Shown one piece after another: positions 35,612 to 45,221 of a stretch of DNA of 64,000 nucleotides. This stretch comes from Bacteroidaceae bacterium. Lineage in GTDB: Bacteria > Bacteroidota > Bacteroidia > Bacteroidales > Bacteroidaceae. The stretch covers positions 1 through 64,000 of the forward strand of contig CAAGNV010000081.1 of NCBI GenBank assembly GCA_900771425.1. Direction: 5' to 3'. Below the pieces are notes generated by a model. It was not told the DNA's origin. It was given only the letters and a program-made list of their open reading frames with translations, and made no database searches. Positions within the stretch are counted from its first letter, which is position 1, and the number at the start of each line of letters is the position of its first letter. The position numbers and the translations under genes are program-made.

Positions 35612-36934
35612 ATGGCAACAGCATTTCAAAAAGTATATACAAAGATAAGCCAGATAACCAAGGCCACTTGTTCGCTCAAGGCTACAGGCGTTGGATATGA
35701 CGAACTGGCAACCATCAATGGCAAACTGGCCCAGGTGGTTAAGATTGCAGGCGACGACATTACGCTTCAGGTGTTCGAAGGAACAGGCGGCATCCCAACA
35801 AATGCCGAAGTGGTGTTCCTCGGCAAAGCCCCTACCCTCAAGGTCAGCGACCAACTGGCAGGACGATTCTTCAACGCCTACGGTCAGCCAATCGACGGAG
35901 GACCAGAGATTGAAGGCAAGGAAGTGGAAATAGGCGGACCATCAGTCAACCCTGTACGCCGTAAGCAGCCAAGCGAACTCATCGCTACAGGTATCGCAGG
36001 TATCGACCTCAACAACACACTCGTCAGCGGACAGAAGATTCCGTTCTTTGCCGACCCTGACCAGCCGTTCAACGAAGTAATGGCAATGGTAGCACTCCGT
36101 GCAAAGGCCGACAAGATTATCCTCGGCGGTATGGGTATGACCAACGACGACTACTACTTCTTCCGCAACACATTCTCAAACGCAGGTGCACTCGACCGTA
36201 TCATCGCGTTCATGAACACCACCGAAGACCCAGCAGTAGAACGCCTGCTCATCCCTGACATGACACTCGCAGCAGCAGAGTACTATGCAGTCGAGAAGCA
36301 TGAGAAGGTGCTCGTATTGCTCACCGATATGACATCATACGCAGACTCACTCTCCATCGTGAGCAACCGTATGGACCAGATTCCGTCAAAGGACTCAATG
36401 CCAGGTTCACTCTACTCCGACCTCGCAAAGATTTACGAGAAGGCAGTTCAGTTCCCGGATGAAGCAGGTGGCGGTTCCATCACCATCATCGCAGTCACTA
36501 CCCTCTCGGGCGGCGACATCACACACGCAGTACCAGACAACACAGGTTACATCACCGAAGGTCAGCTCTATCTGCGCCGTGACAGCGATGTAGGTAAGGT
36601 AATCGTCGACCCATTCCGTTCACTCTCACGTCTGAAGCAGCTCGTGGCAGGTAAGAAGACACGTAAGGACCACAGTCAGGTCATGAACGCAGCCATCCGA
36701 CTCTATGCCGATGCAGCCAATGCCAAGACAAAGCTCGAGAACGGATTCGACCTCACCGACTACGACAACCGATGCCTCGACTTCGCCAAGGACTACGCAG
36801 AGCACATCCTCGCCATCGACGTAGACCTCGACACCACACAGATGCTTGACGTTACCTGGACCCTCTTCCAGAAGTACTTCTCACTCGAAGAAGTAAATAT
36901 CAAGAAAGAGTTTACAGACATGTACTGGAAATAA
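35612..36934 (+). CDS. V-type ATPase subunit B
   Basis: Non-catalytic head subunit of 440 residues. It lacks a Walker A loop, as expected, but keeps the family segments ATGIAGIDLNNTLVSGQKIP, TDMTSYADSLSIVSNR, GGSITIIAVTTLSGGDITH and RRDSDVGKVIVDPFRSLSRL. Its stop codon overlaps the subunit D start (TAATG). The gap before it carries the ATTCGTA repeat tract. Confidence 0.97.
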   Translation: MATAFQKVYTKISQITKATCSLKATGVGYDELATINGKLAQVVKIAGDDITLQVFEGTGGIPTNAEVVFLGKAPTLKVSDQLAGRFFNAYGQPIDGGPEIEGKEVEIGGPSVNPVRRKQPSELIATGIAGIDLNNTLVSGQKIPFFADPDQPFNEVMAMVALRAKADKIILGGMGMTNDDYYFFRNTFSNAGALDRIIAFMNTTEDPAVERLLIPDMTLAAAEYYAVEKHEKVLVLLTDMTSYADSLSIVSNRMDQIPSKDSMPGSLYSDLAKIYEKAVQFPDEAGGGSITIIAVTTLSGGDITHAVPDNTGYITEGQLYLRRDSDVGKVIVDPFRSLSRLKQLVAGKKTRKDHSQVMNAAIRLYADAANAKTKLENGFDLTDYDNRCLDFAKDYAEHILAIDVDLDTTQMLDVTWTLFQKYFSLEEVNIKKEFTDMYWK

Positions 36935-37542
36935 TGGCAATAAAGTTTCAATACAATAAAACATCACTTCAGCAAATCGAGAAGCAACTCAAGATGCGAC
37001 AACGTACCTTGCCTATCATAAAGAGCAAGGAGACTGCGCTGCGTCTTGAAGTCAAGAAATGCAAGGAAGAAGCAGCCGAACTGGACAAACGACTGGAAGA
37101 ACAGATTTCGGGCTATGAGTCGATGTATGCCCTCTGGGGTGAGTTCGACACCTCGCTCGTCACCTTGAAAGATGTTGAGATGTCAGTCAAGAAGATAGCA
37201 GGCGTACGCGTCCCTATCCTCGACAACATACAGCTCGACATACGACCATTCGGACTGTTCAGCGCACCCAAGTGGTACTTCGACGGCATCAACCTCCTGC
37301 AAGGCTTGGCAAAGACAGCCGTAGAGCACGAGTTCGTAGTTGCGAAGCTCGGTCTGCTGGACCACGCACGCCGTAAGACTACACAGAAGGTAAACCTCTT
37401 CGAGAAAGTTCAGATACCTGGTTATCAGGAGGCAGTGCGCAAGATCAAGCGATTCATGGAGGACGAAGAGAACCTCTCAAAGTCTTCACAGAAGATTCTG
37501 AAATCGCTTCAAGAGAAAAGAAGAAAGGAGGAAGAGGCATGA
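36934..37542 (+). CDS. V-type ATPase subunit D (central stalk)
   Basis: A 202-residue subunit that forms the rotating shaft. Long coiled-coil helices lie at both ends, with the central VKKIAGVRVPILDNI region and the RKTTQKVNLFEKVQIP motif typical of subunit D. Overlaps at both ends (TAATG with B, ATGA with I) mean coupled translation. Confidence 0.93.
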   Translation: MAIKFQYNKTSLQQIEKQLKMRQRTLPIIKSKETALRLEVKKCKEEAAELDKRLEEQISGYESMYALWGEFDTSLVTLKDVEMSVKKIAGVRVPILDNIQLDIRPFGLFSAPKWYFDGINLLQGLAKTAVEHEFVVAKLGLLDHARRKTTQKVNLFEKVQIPGYQEAVRKIKRFMEDEENLSKSSQKILKSLQEKRRKEEEA

Positions 37543-39386
37543 TTCAGAAAATGAAGAAACTCACATTCCTTGTCACTTCAAAGGAATACGAACAGTTCAT
37601 CAACGACATCCGCGAGCTGGGAGTCATACATATAGACCAACTACAGGAAGGTGCCACGAGTGCAGAACTGCAGGAGAATATGGCCGTGAACGAGCGCTAC
37701 AAGAATGCATTTAAGTCACTCGACTTTGCAGTAGAGTCTTACGAGCCTTCTGCTGACGTACAGTCTTTCGACAACGGCATCGACAGCGGTCTGCAACTCC
37801 TCGAACACATCGAAGAACTGACTCAGAAAGAGAACAACCTGAAGCACCAGCTCGATGCAACGAACAAGAACATCGAGGCACTGGAGCATTGGGGCGAGTT
37901 CGACTGGGACTCCATCCACAGGCTTGAGGCTGAAGGTTATAAGGCGAACTTCTATGTCGTATCGTCAAAACTCTTCCGTCAGGAATGGGCAGAAGAACTC
38001 TATGCTACACCTATCAGCGAGTTCGGAGGCAAGACTTACTTCGTGACATTCTCGAAGGAACAGCCCGACATCACAGCTGAACTCCTGCCACTCCCTGACC
38101 ATCGACTCTCGGAGTACGAAGCAGAGAAGGCTGATGTTGAGACACAGATAAATGCCGTGCATGATGAACTCCTTTATATTAATGAGCATCAGCGCGACCT
38201 GCTTACCAAAGGTCAGACCGACAACGACAACGAACTGTCGCTCTCACAAGTTCATCTCAGCCACACTTCTATCGCAGAAGATGCAGTCCGTCTGCTTCAA
38301 GGCTGGACACTCGAGGAGAAGGAACAGCCAGTAATTGACTATCTCGAGAAGAATAACATATACTACGACCTTGAGAAACCGGGCATTGACGATGACGTAC
38401 CTATTCAGTTGAAGAACAATGCATACACCAAGTTGTTCGAGCCAATACTGAAGATGTACTCGTTACCTCGCTACAACGACCTCGACGTCACTCCGTTCCT
38501 CGCACCATTCTTCATGCTGTTCTTCGGACTTTGCATGGGCGATGCCGGCTACGGCATCATCATATTCCTTGCAAGCCTCATTGCCAAGAGCAAGCTCAAG
38601 GACGACATGAAGCCATTCGCAAACCTCGGCATGATACTCGGTGGCATGACCATTGTATGCGGAGCACTCACAGGTTCGTTCCTCGGCATCGACCTCACAC
38701 AGCAGGACTGGGCATTCCTCAGCGGAGTAAAGCCTTACTTCATCAGTGAGAATAATTTCAAGTTGTTCGGCTATAGCCCAATGATGGTCATCGCAGTCAT
38801 CATCGGTCTCATCCAGGTTCTGTTCGGCATGGTACTCGCAGGAGTGAAGGCTGCCCGACTCTATGGTTGGAAGTTCGGCATCGGCAAGTTCTCATGGGTT
38901 GTGGCATTACTTGCAGCCATTGCTTGCTTCGGACTGCCGGCATGCGGAGTAGCACTTCCTCAATTCGTAACCTATATCCTTTACGGTATCATGGCATTGG
39001 CTGTACTGGGCATATTCTTCTTCAATAGCCCGGACAAGAACATCTTCATGAACTTCGGTACAGGATTGTGGGATACTTACGGCATGGCAACAGGACTTCT
39101 TGGTGACCTTCTGTCATACATTCGTCTGTTTGCCCTCGGTCTCACTGGCGGAGTACTCGGAGGAGTGTTCAACGAATTGGCAATATCACTCACTGACGGC
39201 ATGAGCTGGTGGGTTCGCTGGTTGCCAATGATGATAGTACTGCTGCTCGGACACGGCATCAACTTCGGTCTTTGTATGATCAGTTCGTTCGTCCACCCTA
39301 TGCGACTCACATTCGTCGAGTTCTTCAAGAACGCAAACTTCGAAGGCGGCGGCAAGGCATACAAGCCATTCAAGATAGAACAGTAA
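37539..39386 (+). CDS. V-type ATPase subunit I (a-subunit)
   Basis: The membrane stator that carries the ion half-channels. The soluble N-terminal half (about 1-310) is largely helical; the C-terminal half (about 320-615) has about seven to eight membrane helices, including APFFMLFFGLCMGDAGYGI and LLSYIRLFALGLTGGVLGG with the essential Arg. The 4-nt ATGA overlap with D supports the start at 37539; Met5 is possible. Confidence 0.95.
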   Translation: MIQKMKKLTFLVTSKEYEQFINDIRELGVIHIDQLQEGATSAELQENMAVNERYKNAFKSLDFAVESYEPSADVQSFDNGIDSGLQLLEHIEELTQKENNLKHQLDATNKNIEALEHWGEFDWDSIHRLEAEGYKANFYVVSSKLFRQEWAEELYATPISEFGGKTYFVTFSKEQPDITAELLPLPDHRLSEYEAEKADVETQINAVHDELLYINEHQRDLLTKGQTDNDNELSLSQVHLSHTSIAEDAVRLLQGWTLEEKEQPVIDYLEKNNIYYDLEKPGIDDDVPIQLKNNAYTKLFEPILKMYSLPRYNDLDVTPFLAPFFMLFFGLCMGDAGYGIIIFLASLIAKSKLKDDMKPFANLGMILGGMTIVCGALTGSFLGIDLTQQDWAFLSGVKPYFISENNFKLFGYSPMMVIAVIIGLIQVLFGMVLAGVKAARLYGWKFGIGKFSWVVALLAAIACFGLPACGVALPQFVTYILYGIMALAVLGIFFFNSPDKNIFMNFGTGLWDTYGMATGLLGDLLSYIRLFALGLTGGVLGGVFNELAISLTDGMSWWVRWLPMMIVLLLGHGINFGLCMISSFVHPMRLTFVEFFKNANFEGGGKAYKPFKIEQ

Positions 39387-39439
39387 AAAGAGGCTATAAA
39401 CCTTACAACACGGATAATATTAACAAACAAAACAAATAA

Positions 39440-39906
<467 letters not shown>

Positions 39907-39907
<1 letters not shown>

Positions 39908-40581
39908 TGAGAATAGACATACTGACAGCAGTACCTGAACTGCTCGAAGGTTTCTTCGACAAAAGCATTCTCGGTCGGGCTCAGAAGAAAGGTCTGGCCG
40001 AGATTTATGTGCATAACCTCCGCGACTACACTACCGACAAGCACGGCCGGCTGGATGACTACCCTTTCGGAGGCTTTCCCGGCATGGTGATGCAATGTCA
40101 GCCAATCGACGACTGCATAAGCCGCCTGAAGTCAGAGCGCGACTATGACGAGGTGATCTTCGTCACTCCCGACGGTGAACAGTTTGACCAACCGATGGCA
40201 AACGAACTCTCACTCAAGGGCAACATCATCATCCTGTGCGGACACTACAAGGGTATCGACTATCGCATACGTGAGCATCTCGTGACGAAGGAAGTGTCGT
40301 TAGGCGATTTCGTACTGACCGGAGGCGAACTTGTGGCAGCATGTATGGCCGATGCTATCGTGCGTGTCATCCCAGGAGCAATCGGCGACGAACAAAGCGC
40401 ACTCAGCGACTCGTTTCAGGACAATCTGCTTGCAGCACCAATCTACACACGCCCTGCCGACTACAAAGGCTGGAAAGTGCCAGACATCCTACTCTCGGGC
40501 AACCAAGCCAAGATAGCCGAATGGGAAATGCAGCAGTCTATGGAACGTACTAAACGTCTGCGTCCGGACTTGCTAAAATAA
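39907..40581 (+). CDS. trmD: tRNA (guanine-37-N1)-methyltransferase
   Basis: A SPOUT knotted methyltransferase that makes m1G37 in tRNAs with G36 and prevents frameshifting. Motifs are [24 protein letters not shown] and [12 protein letters not shown]. Length (224) is normal. Unusually it is the last gene of the V-ATPase operon, with its start codon overlapping the subunit K stop (TAATG), not next to rpsP or rplS. Confidence 0.97.
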
Positions 40582-40626
40582 GCAATCTTCCGCATATAAT
40601 ACAATTATCATATAGACAATTACTAC

Positions 40627-40653
40627 AAAGCCATTCCATACGAATGGCTTTTG
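40627..40653 (+). terminator. Terminator after trmD
   Basis: Perfect arms AAAGCCATTC (40627-40636) and GAATGGCTTT (40642-40651), ending in a short T-run. It closes the V-ATPase/trmD operon. Confidence 0.85.
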
Positions 40654-40701
40654 TTGTATATATACAAATAATAAACCCACCACACCTTATATTATAATTC
40701 C

Positions 40702-40807
40702 GTAGCACTGCGCCAGAAGTTGCTACTGCGTCGGTGTAGATTACTATCACGGCGGTGTTGTGTACTACTGCGTCGATGCCGTACACTACAGCGACGGTGT
40801 GGTAGAA
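40702..40807. repeat. 21-bp tandem array (class C)
   Basis: Units start at about 40725, 40746, 40767 and 40788, exactly 21 bp apart, with cores such as ACTGCGTCGGTG, ATCACGGCGGTG and ACAGCGACGGTG. A shorter, diverged unit precedes them. Same class as 18037-18121. Confidence 0.85.
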
Positions 40808-40881
40808 AGTATAATGAATGTTTGAGGAAAGTATGATGAATGTATTAGAGTACTATGATAGTTCAATAGATAACTGCAAAC

Positions 40882-40910
40882 AAAAACCCTGCTGATAGTT
40901 GTCAGCAGGG
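40882..40910 (-). terminator. Rho-independent terminator of the small RNA
   Basis: 9-bp perfect GC-rich stem with a 6-nt loop, then five T on the minus strand. Confidence 0.88.
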
Positions 40911-40980
40911 CAAAAAATTGCTTATCTCACGATGGGCAATCTTTACTAACCTTAAAATAAATCTAATACCATGAAAAACA
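40882..40980 (-). ncRNA. Putative small RNA, about 100 nt
   Basis: A complete minus-strand transcription unit without a protein gene. The promoter lies at 41016-40986, and the expected start is near 40980. The body has a first hairpin with arms GATTGC/GCAAT (40940-40918) followed by TTTTTTG. A strong second hairpin, CCCTGCTGA/TCAGCAGGG (40910-40887), is followed by TTTTTG. I recognise no Rfam family. It lies between trmD and dapA, antisense to neither gene. Confidence 0.65.
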
Positions 40981-40985
40981 CGATG

Positions 40986-41016
40986 CAAATTTACGACTTT
41001 TATTTTAATTAACAAA
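40986..41016 (-). promoter_or_regulatory. Promoter of the small RNA
   Basis: The minus strand has TTTG (41016-41013), a 19-nt spacer and TAAATTTG (40993-40986), a full consensus match. Confidence 0.82.
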
Positions 41017-41077
41017 CAAAATATGGCTAAAAGGACACAAATACAATAATAAACTGCAATTTGTGCGAATTAATTCG

Positions 41078-41085
41078 TAACTTTG
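41078..41085 (+). promoter_or_regulatory. -7 box for dapA
   Basis: TAACTTTG, 30 nt upstream of the dapA ATG. A TTTG lies 14 nt upstream of it, closer than usual. Confidence 0.6.
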
Positions 41086-41115
41086 CACTCGAAAACAAAC
41101 ATAAAGACACGTACA

Positions 41116-42009
41116 ATGGCATACAAACAATTCAAAGGACTTGGTATAGCACTCGTCACACCGTTCACCGCTACTGGTGAGGTAGATTATCAGGCATTGA
41201 GCCGACTCGTTACTTATCAACTAAAAGGGGGCATTGACTTCCTCTGCATACTCGCGACTACGGCTGAAACTCCTTGCCTCAGTGCAGAAGAAAGACATAA
41301 AATCAAGGATTTGGTAGTTGAGACAGTCAAGGGACAGGTTCCTATATTGATAGGCTGCGGTGGCAACAACACCAAGCAAGTGGTTGAGACTCTTCAGACT
41401 GAAGATTTCTCGGGCATTGACGGCATACTCAGCGCTTGTCCAAGTTACAACAAGCCATCACAGGAAGGTCTATATCAGCACTTCTGTGCCATAGCCAAAG
41501 CGACACAGTTGCCAGTAGTACTGTATAACGTGCCAAGCCGTACAGGTGTCAACATGACTGCAGAAACTACATTGCGCCTTGCCCGCGACGTTGAAAACAT
41601 CGTAGCGATCAAAGAAGCCAGCGGTAACTTTACACAGATAGATGACATTATCAAGAACAAGCCAGCCGACTTCAATGTCATTTCAGGTGACGATGGCATC
41701 ACGTTCCCACTTATCACGCTCGGTGCAACTGGTGTAATCAGTGTTATCGGTAATGCATTGCCTTCAGAGTTCGGACGCATGGTACGTCTTGCACTTGCAG
41801 GCGATTACCAGTCAGCACGCCCTATCCATCACCAATTTACAGAATTATTCAAGTTGCTGTTCGTCGATGGAAATCCTGCAGGAGTAAAAGCAATGCTCAA
41901 CGCCATGGGCATGATTGAAAATCAGCTCCGTCTGCCGCTTGTGCCAGCAAAGATAACGACATTCAGCCAGATAGCAGAAATCCTGCGTCAACTCAACATA
42001 AAGTTCTGA
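41116..42009 (+). CDS. dapA: 4-hydroxy-tetrahydrodipicolinate synthase
   Basis: Condenses pyruvate and aspartate semialdehyde, the first committed step to diaminopimelate and lysine. The Schiff-base Lys166 lies in VAIKEASG and the active-site Tyr137 in VLYNVPSRTG. The usual TTGE segment reads TTAE here. The ATG at 41116 is used (297 residues); the upstream TTG at 41083 falls inside the promoter box. An aminotransferase gene follows by 50 bp. Confidence 0.95.
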   Translation: MAYKQFKGLGIALVTPFTATGEVDYQALSRLVTYQLKGGIDFLCILATTAETPCLSAEERHKIKDLVVETVKGQVPILIGCGGNNTKQVVETLQTEDFSGIDGILSACPSYNKPSQEGLYQHFCAIAKATQLPVVLYNVPSRTGVNMTAETTLRLARDVENIVAIKEASGNFTQIDDIIKNKPADFNVISGDDGITFPLITLGATGVISVIGNALPSEFGRMVRLALAGDYQSARPIHHQFTELFKLLFVDGNPAGVKAMLNAMGMIENQLRLPLVPAKITTFSQIAEILRQLNIKF

Positions 42010-42059
42010 TTTATTCAGCAACATCACATATAGTACATACATAATTGTACAAACAAAAT

Positions 42060-43259
42060 ATGCCACAGATATCAGTACGAGGCACCCAGATGCCTTCATC
42101 ACCTATACGTAAACTCGCACCACTTGCAGAACAAGCCAAACAAAACGGAGTGAAGGTCTATCACCTTAACATAGGCCAGCCCGACCTCCCTACCCCACAG
42201 GTTGCTCTCGACGCTATGCGAGGTATTGACCGCAAGATACTCGAATACTCTCCTTCGCAAGGTTACCGCAGTTATCGTGAGAAACTTGTCGGTTACTATC
42301 AGAAGTACAACATCAACGTAACTGCTGACGACATCATCATAACCAGCGGAGGTAGCGAGGCTGTACTCTTTGCGTTCCTGTCATGTCTGAATCCTGGTGA
42401 TGAAATCATTGTTCCAGAACCCGCCTATGCCAATTACATGGCATTCGCAATATCGGCAGGTGCTGTTATCCGAACCATAGCAACGACTATTGAGGAAGGC
42501 TTTTCGCTGCCAAAGGTAGAGAAGTTTGAGGAACTGATAAACGCTCGTACCCGTGCCATTCTCATTTGTAATCCAAACAACCCTACGGGCTACCTGTACA
42601 CACGACGCGAGATGAACCAGATTCGCGACCTCGTCAAGAAGCACGACCTCTATCTCTTCTCCGACGAGGTATATCGTGAGTTCATCTATACAGGCTCGCC
42701 GTATATCAGTGCATGCCACCTTGAAGGTATCGAGGACAACGTAGTACTCATCGACTCAGTCAGCAAGCGATACAGCGAATGTGGTATCCGCATCGGTGCA
42801 CTCATAACAAAGAACAAGCAAGTACGTCAGGCAGTCATGAAGTTCTGCCAAGCCCGTCTGTCACCTCCGCTCATAGGTCAGGTCATAGCAGAAGCATCGC
42901 TCAACACTCCTGATGACTATATGCGCGACGTCTATGACGAATATGTAGAGCGCCGTAAGTGCCTCATCGACGGACTGAACCGCATACCAGGCGTATATTC
43001 ACCAATACCGATGGGAGCATTCTACACAGTTGCCAAACTGCCGGTAGATGATGCAGAGAAGTTCTGTGCATGGTGTCTTGAAGAGTTCCAATACGAAGGT
43101 GCAACCGTCATGATGGCTCCAGCCGCAGGTTTCTATACTACTCCAGGTGCAGGCCGTGACCAAGTCCGTATAGCATACGTGCTCAAGAAAGAAGACCTGA
43201 TGCAGGCTTTGGTTGTATTAAAGAAAGCACTCGAAGCATATCCAGGAAGAACCATATAA
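42060..43259 (+). CDS. PLP-dependent aminotransferase, class I/II
   Basis: A fold-type I aminotransferase of 399 residues. The PLP Lys236 lies in DSVSKRYSECG; NPNNPTG, SGGSEAVLFAF and FSDEVYREF are family motifs. It resembles aspartate-type aminotransferases; the substrate is not certain. Placed right after dapA it might supply an amino-transfer step in amino-acid synthesis, but it does not look like the Bacteroidetes DapL. The start is the ATG at 42060, not the TTG at 42045. Confidence 0.9.
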   Translation: MPQISVRGTQMPSSPIRKLAPLAEQAKQNGVKVYHLNIGQPDLPTPQVALDAMRGIDRKILEYSPSQGYRSYREKLVGYYQKYNINVTADDIIITSGGSEAVLFAFLSCLNPGDEIIVPEPAYANYMAFAISAGAVIRTIATTIEEGFSLPKVEKFEELINARTRAILICNPNNPTGYLYTRREMNQIRDLVKKHDLYLFSDEVYREFIYTGSPYISACHLEGIEDNVVLIDSVSKRYSECGIRIGALITKNKQVRQAVMKFCQARLSPPLIGQVIAEASLNTPDDYMRDVYDEYVERRKCLIDGLNRIPGVYSPIPMGAFYTVAKLPVDDAEKFCAWCLEEFQYEGATVMMAPAAGFYTTPGAGRDQVRIAYVLKKEDLMQALVVLKKALEAYPGRTI

Positions 43260-44509
43260 TGAGTTTATCCAGTTTCATAGCAAGCCACATATACACCGAC
43301 CGCAATGAGCAGCAACACCGAATGTCGCGGCCGGCAATACAAATAGCCATGCTTGGCATCATCATCGGTACAGCCGTGATGATACTGAGCATTGCCGTTA
43401 TTATGGGCTTCAAGAAAGAGATAACAAACAAGATAACAGGATTCGGCACTCACTTACAGGTTGTATCACTGACACGCGGCTATGACAACCAACTGATGCC
43501 GGTACTGACTACCGACAGTCTTCGCAAATCCATTGCACAGCATCCCGAAGTCACGCACATACAAGCCTACGCACAGACGATGGGAATGATAAAGACTGAC
43601 GAAGATTTCCTTGGATTACAATTCAAGGGAATAGGCGAAGATTACGACACTACATTCATTCACAACAATCTTGTCGAAGGCCACGTACCTTCGTTTACGT
43701 CGAAAGAAGCATCGAACAGCATACTTATCTCGCGTACCATTGCCAATAAGTTAGGGCTGAAACTCGGCGACCGCATCTATTCATACTTCATCACGCCAAC
43801 AGGCATGCGTGCCCGCCGGTTCACCGTCAAAGGCATTTATCAGACAAATCTCAGCGAATACGACCGCAACACCGTGGTGACTGACATCTACACGATGCGC
43901 AAGATACAAAACTGGAGCGAGGAGCAATCCACCGCATTCGAGATAAGCATCAATGACTTCGATCAACTCGAAGCAATGACCGACACGCTCGTAGAAGAAA
44001 TCAATCACAAGACCGACCGTGACGGCTGCACATACGGAGTATTCAATATAAAGGAACTGGCTCCGAGCATATTCTCATGGTTAGGAGTGCTCGACATGAA
44101 TGTCATCATCATCCTTGTACTGATGATACTTGTTGCCACCGTTACCATCATGTCCGGTTTGCTCATCATTATGCTTGAGCAGGTAAATATGATTGGGTTG
44201 CTGAAAGCACTCGGAGCAACCAACCGTGCTGTTCGCCACATATTCGCAAACTTTGCCTTACGTTTGGTAGTAAAAGGTGTTATTATAGGCAATGTAGTGG
44301 CTATCGTCGTTGCTGCATTGCAATACTATCTGCATTTCGTGCACCTCGATGCCGATACATATTATGTCGATGCGGTGCCAATCGAGTTTCATTGGCCTTA
44401 TATCATTATTCTCGACATTGCCACTCTCATCATTACCTCGCTTGTCGTATTCGGTACGACTCACCTCGTCTCAATCAGCAAGCCTGCACAAACGCTGCGT
44501 TTCGAATAG
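43259..44509 (+). CDS. ABC transporter permease, LolC/LolE-like (FtsX family)
   Basis: Four membrane helices arranged 1+3, with a large periplasmic MacB-type domain (about 55-270). The N-terminal amphipathic stretch RMSRPAIQIAMLGIIIGTA and the C-terminal FtsX helices (VIIILVLMILVATVTIMSG, LLKALGATNRAVRHIF) are typical. By analogy it extracts lipoproteins for delivery to the outer membrane. The start overlaps the aminotransferase stop (TAATG). No ATPase gene is adjacent. Confidence 0.88.
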   Translation: MSLSSFIASHIYTDRNEQQHRMSRPAIQIAMLGIIIGTAVMILSIAVIMGFKKEITNKITGFGTHLQVVSLTRGYDNQLMPVLTTDSLRKSIAQHPEVTHIQAYAQTMGMIKTDEDFLGLQFKGIGEDYDTTFIHNNLVEGHVPSFTSKEASNSILISRTIANKLGLKLGDRIYSYFITPTGMRARRFTVKGIYQTNLSEYDRNTVVTDIYTMRKIQNWSEEQSTAFEISINDFDQLEAMTDTLVEEINHKTDRDGCTYGVFNIKELAPSIFSWLGVLDMNVIIILVLMILVATVTIMSGLLIIMLEQVNMIGLLKALGATNRAVRHIFANFALRLVVKGVIIGNVVAIVVAALQYYLHFVHLDADTYYVDAVPIEFHWPYIIILDIATLIITSLVVFGTTHLVSISKPAQTLRFE

Positions 44510-44530
44510 GTATCAGGACTATTGGGCAAG

Positions 44531-44592
44531 ACCGTTCTTCTGCCCGTCTTTAATCGTTTTCTGCCCTTTATTTAATCGTTCTTCTACCCTTT
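44531..44592. repeat. 22-bp tandem array (class E)
   Basis: CGTT steps at 44533, 44555 and 44577, exactly 22 bp apart; units read CGTTCTTCTGCCC or close variants, then a T-rich part. It fills the gap between the convergent permease and rsmD genes. Confidence 0.8.
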
Positions 44593-44593
44593 T

Positions 44594-45154
44594 CTATTTG
44601 AAGAACGTGAAGTTTACTGACCCATAATTGCGATGTTCAACAAACCGAGGATGTTCCTTGAAGTCGTAATCGCGTCCGTGTTCAAGTATGAACAGGCTGT
44701 CGTCTGCTTCATTGAGCAATCCTGAGGCGAATACCATGTCAGGCAGTTCGCCTAACCATTCAAGTGCGTAAGGTGGATCAGCAAAGATGATGTCAAAAGT
44801 ATTGGCACCGCCGCCGTCCTTCTTGTTTGCAGTAAGCACATTCTTCACGTCGGCATGGAGTACCTTCCACGCATTGTCGCCTAAGTCGTGTGCCAGTTTA
44901 TGAAGGTACTGCCAGTGCTTGAAGTCCTTCTCCACAGCCACGACACTGCCGCATCCACGGCTCAGCAGTTCAAGGCTGATGCTTCCTGTCCCTGCAAACA
45001 GGTCGAGTGCCTTTGGCATTTCGTCGAAATCGACGTAGTTATTGACAAGTATGTTGAATAGGCTTTCCTTGGCAAAATCGGTCGTTGGTCGTGCCTTAAA
45101 TGTATGTGGTACATCGAACCTGCGTCCTTTGTATTTTCCGGATATGATGCGCAT
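44594..45154 (-). CDS. rsmD: 16S rRNA (guanine-966-N2)-methyltransferase
   Basis: SAM-dependent enzyme that methylates G966 of 16S rRNA. It opens MRIISGKYKGRRF, has the SAM loop DLFAGTGSISLELLSRG and the catalytic FADPPYAL. The start at 45154 (186 residues) matches the family; the upstream extension to 45187 runs into the neighbouring terminator hairpin. Confidence 0.96.
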   Translation of the reverse strand: MRIISGKYKGRRFDVPHTFKARPTTDFAKESLFNILVNNYVDFDEMPKALDLFAGTGSISLELLSRGCGSVVAVEKDFKHWQYLHKLAHDLGDNAWKVLHADVKNVLTANKKDGGGANTFDIIFADPPYALEWLGELPDMVFASGLLNEADDSLFILEHGRDYDFKEHPRFVEHRNYGSVNFTFFK

Positions 45155-45171
45155 GGTGTTGTTTATAAAAG

Positions 45172-45197
45172 AAAAAAGTCCCCTCAACGAGGGGACT
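45172..45197 (-). terminator. Terminator before rsmD
   Basis: Arms AGTCCCCTC and GAGGGGACT with a 3-nt loop, followed by TTTTTT on the minus strand. It ends the transcript of the membrane-anchored unknown, so rsmD is read by readthrough or from its own start. Confidence 0.9.
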
Positions 45198-45221
45198 CCT
45201 TATTATTATACTTTCAGACTG

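Noticed and set aside
40971..41012. 13-codon leader peptide on the plus strand before dapA (starts MKNTMQ)
   Set aside because: The strong promoter and terminators here are on the minus strand, and the mini-frame lies over that promoter; a small RNA explains the region better.
42060..43259. LL-diaminopimelate aminotransferase (DapL) because it follows dapA
   Set aside because: The sequence does not show the DapL N-terminal pattern I know from Bacteroidetes; it looks like a general aspartate-type aminotransferase.
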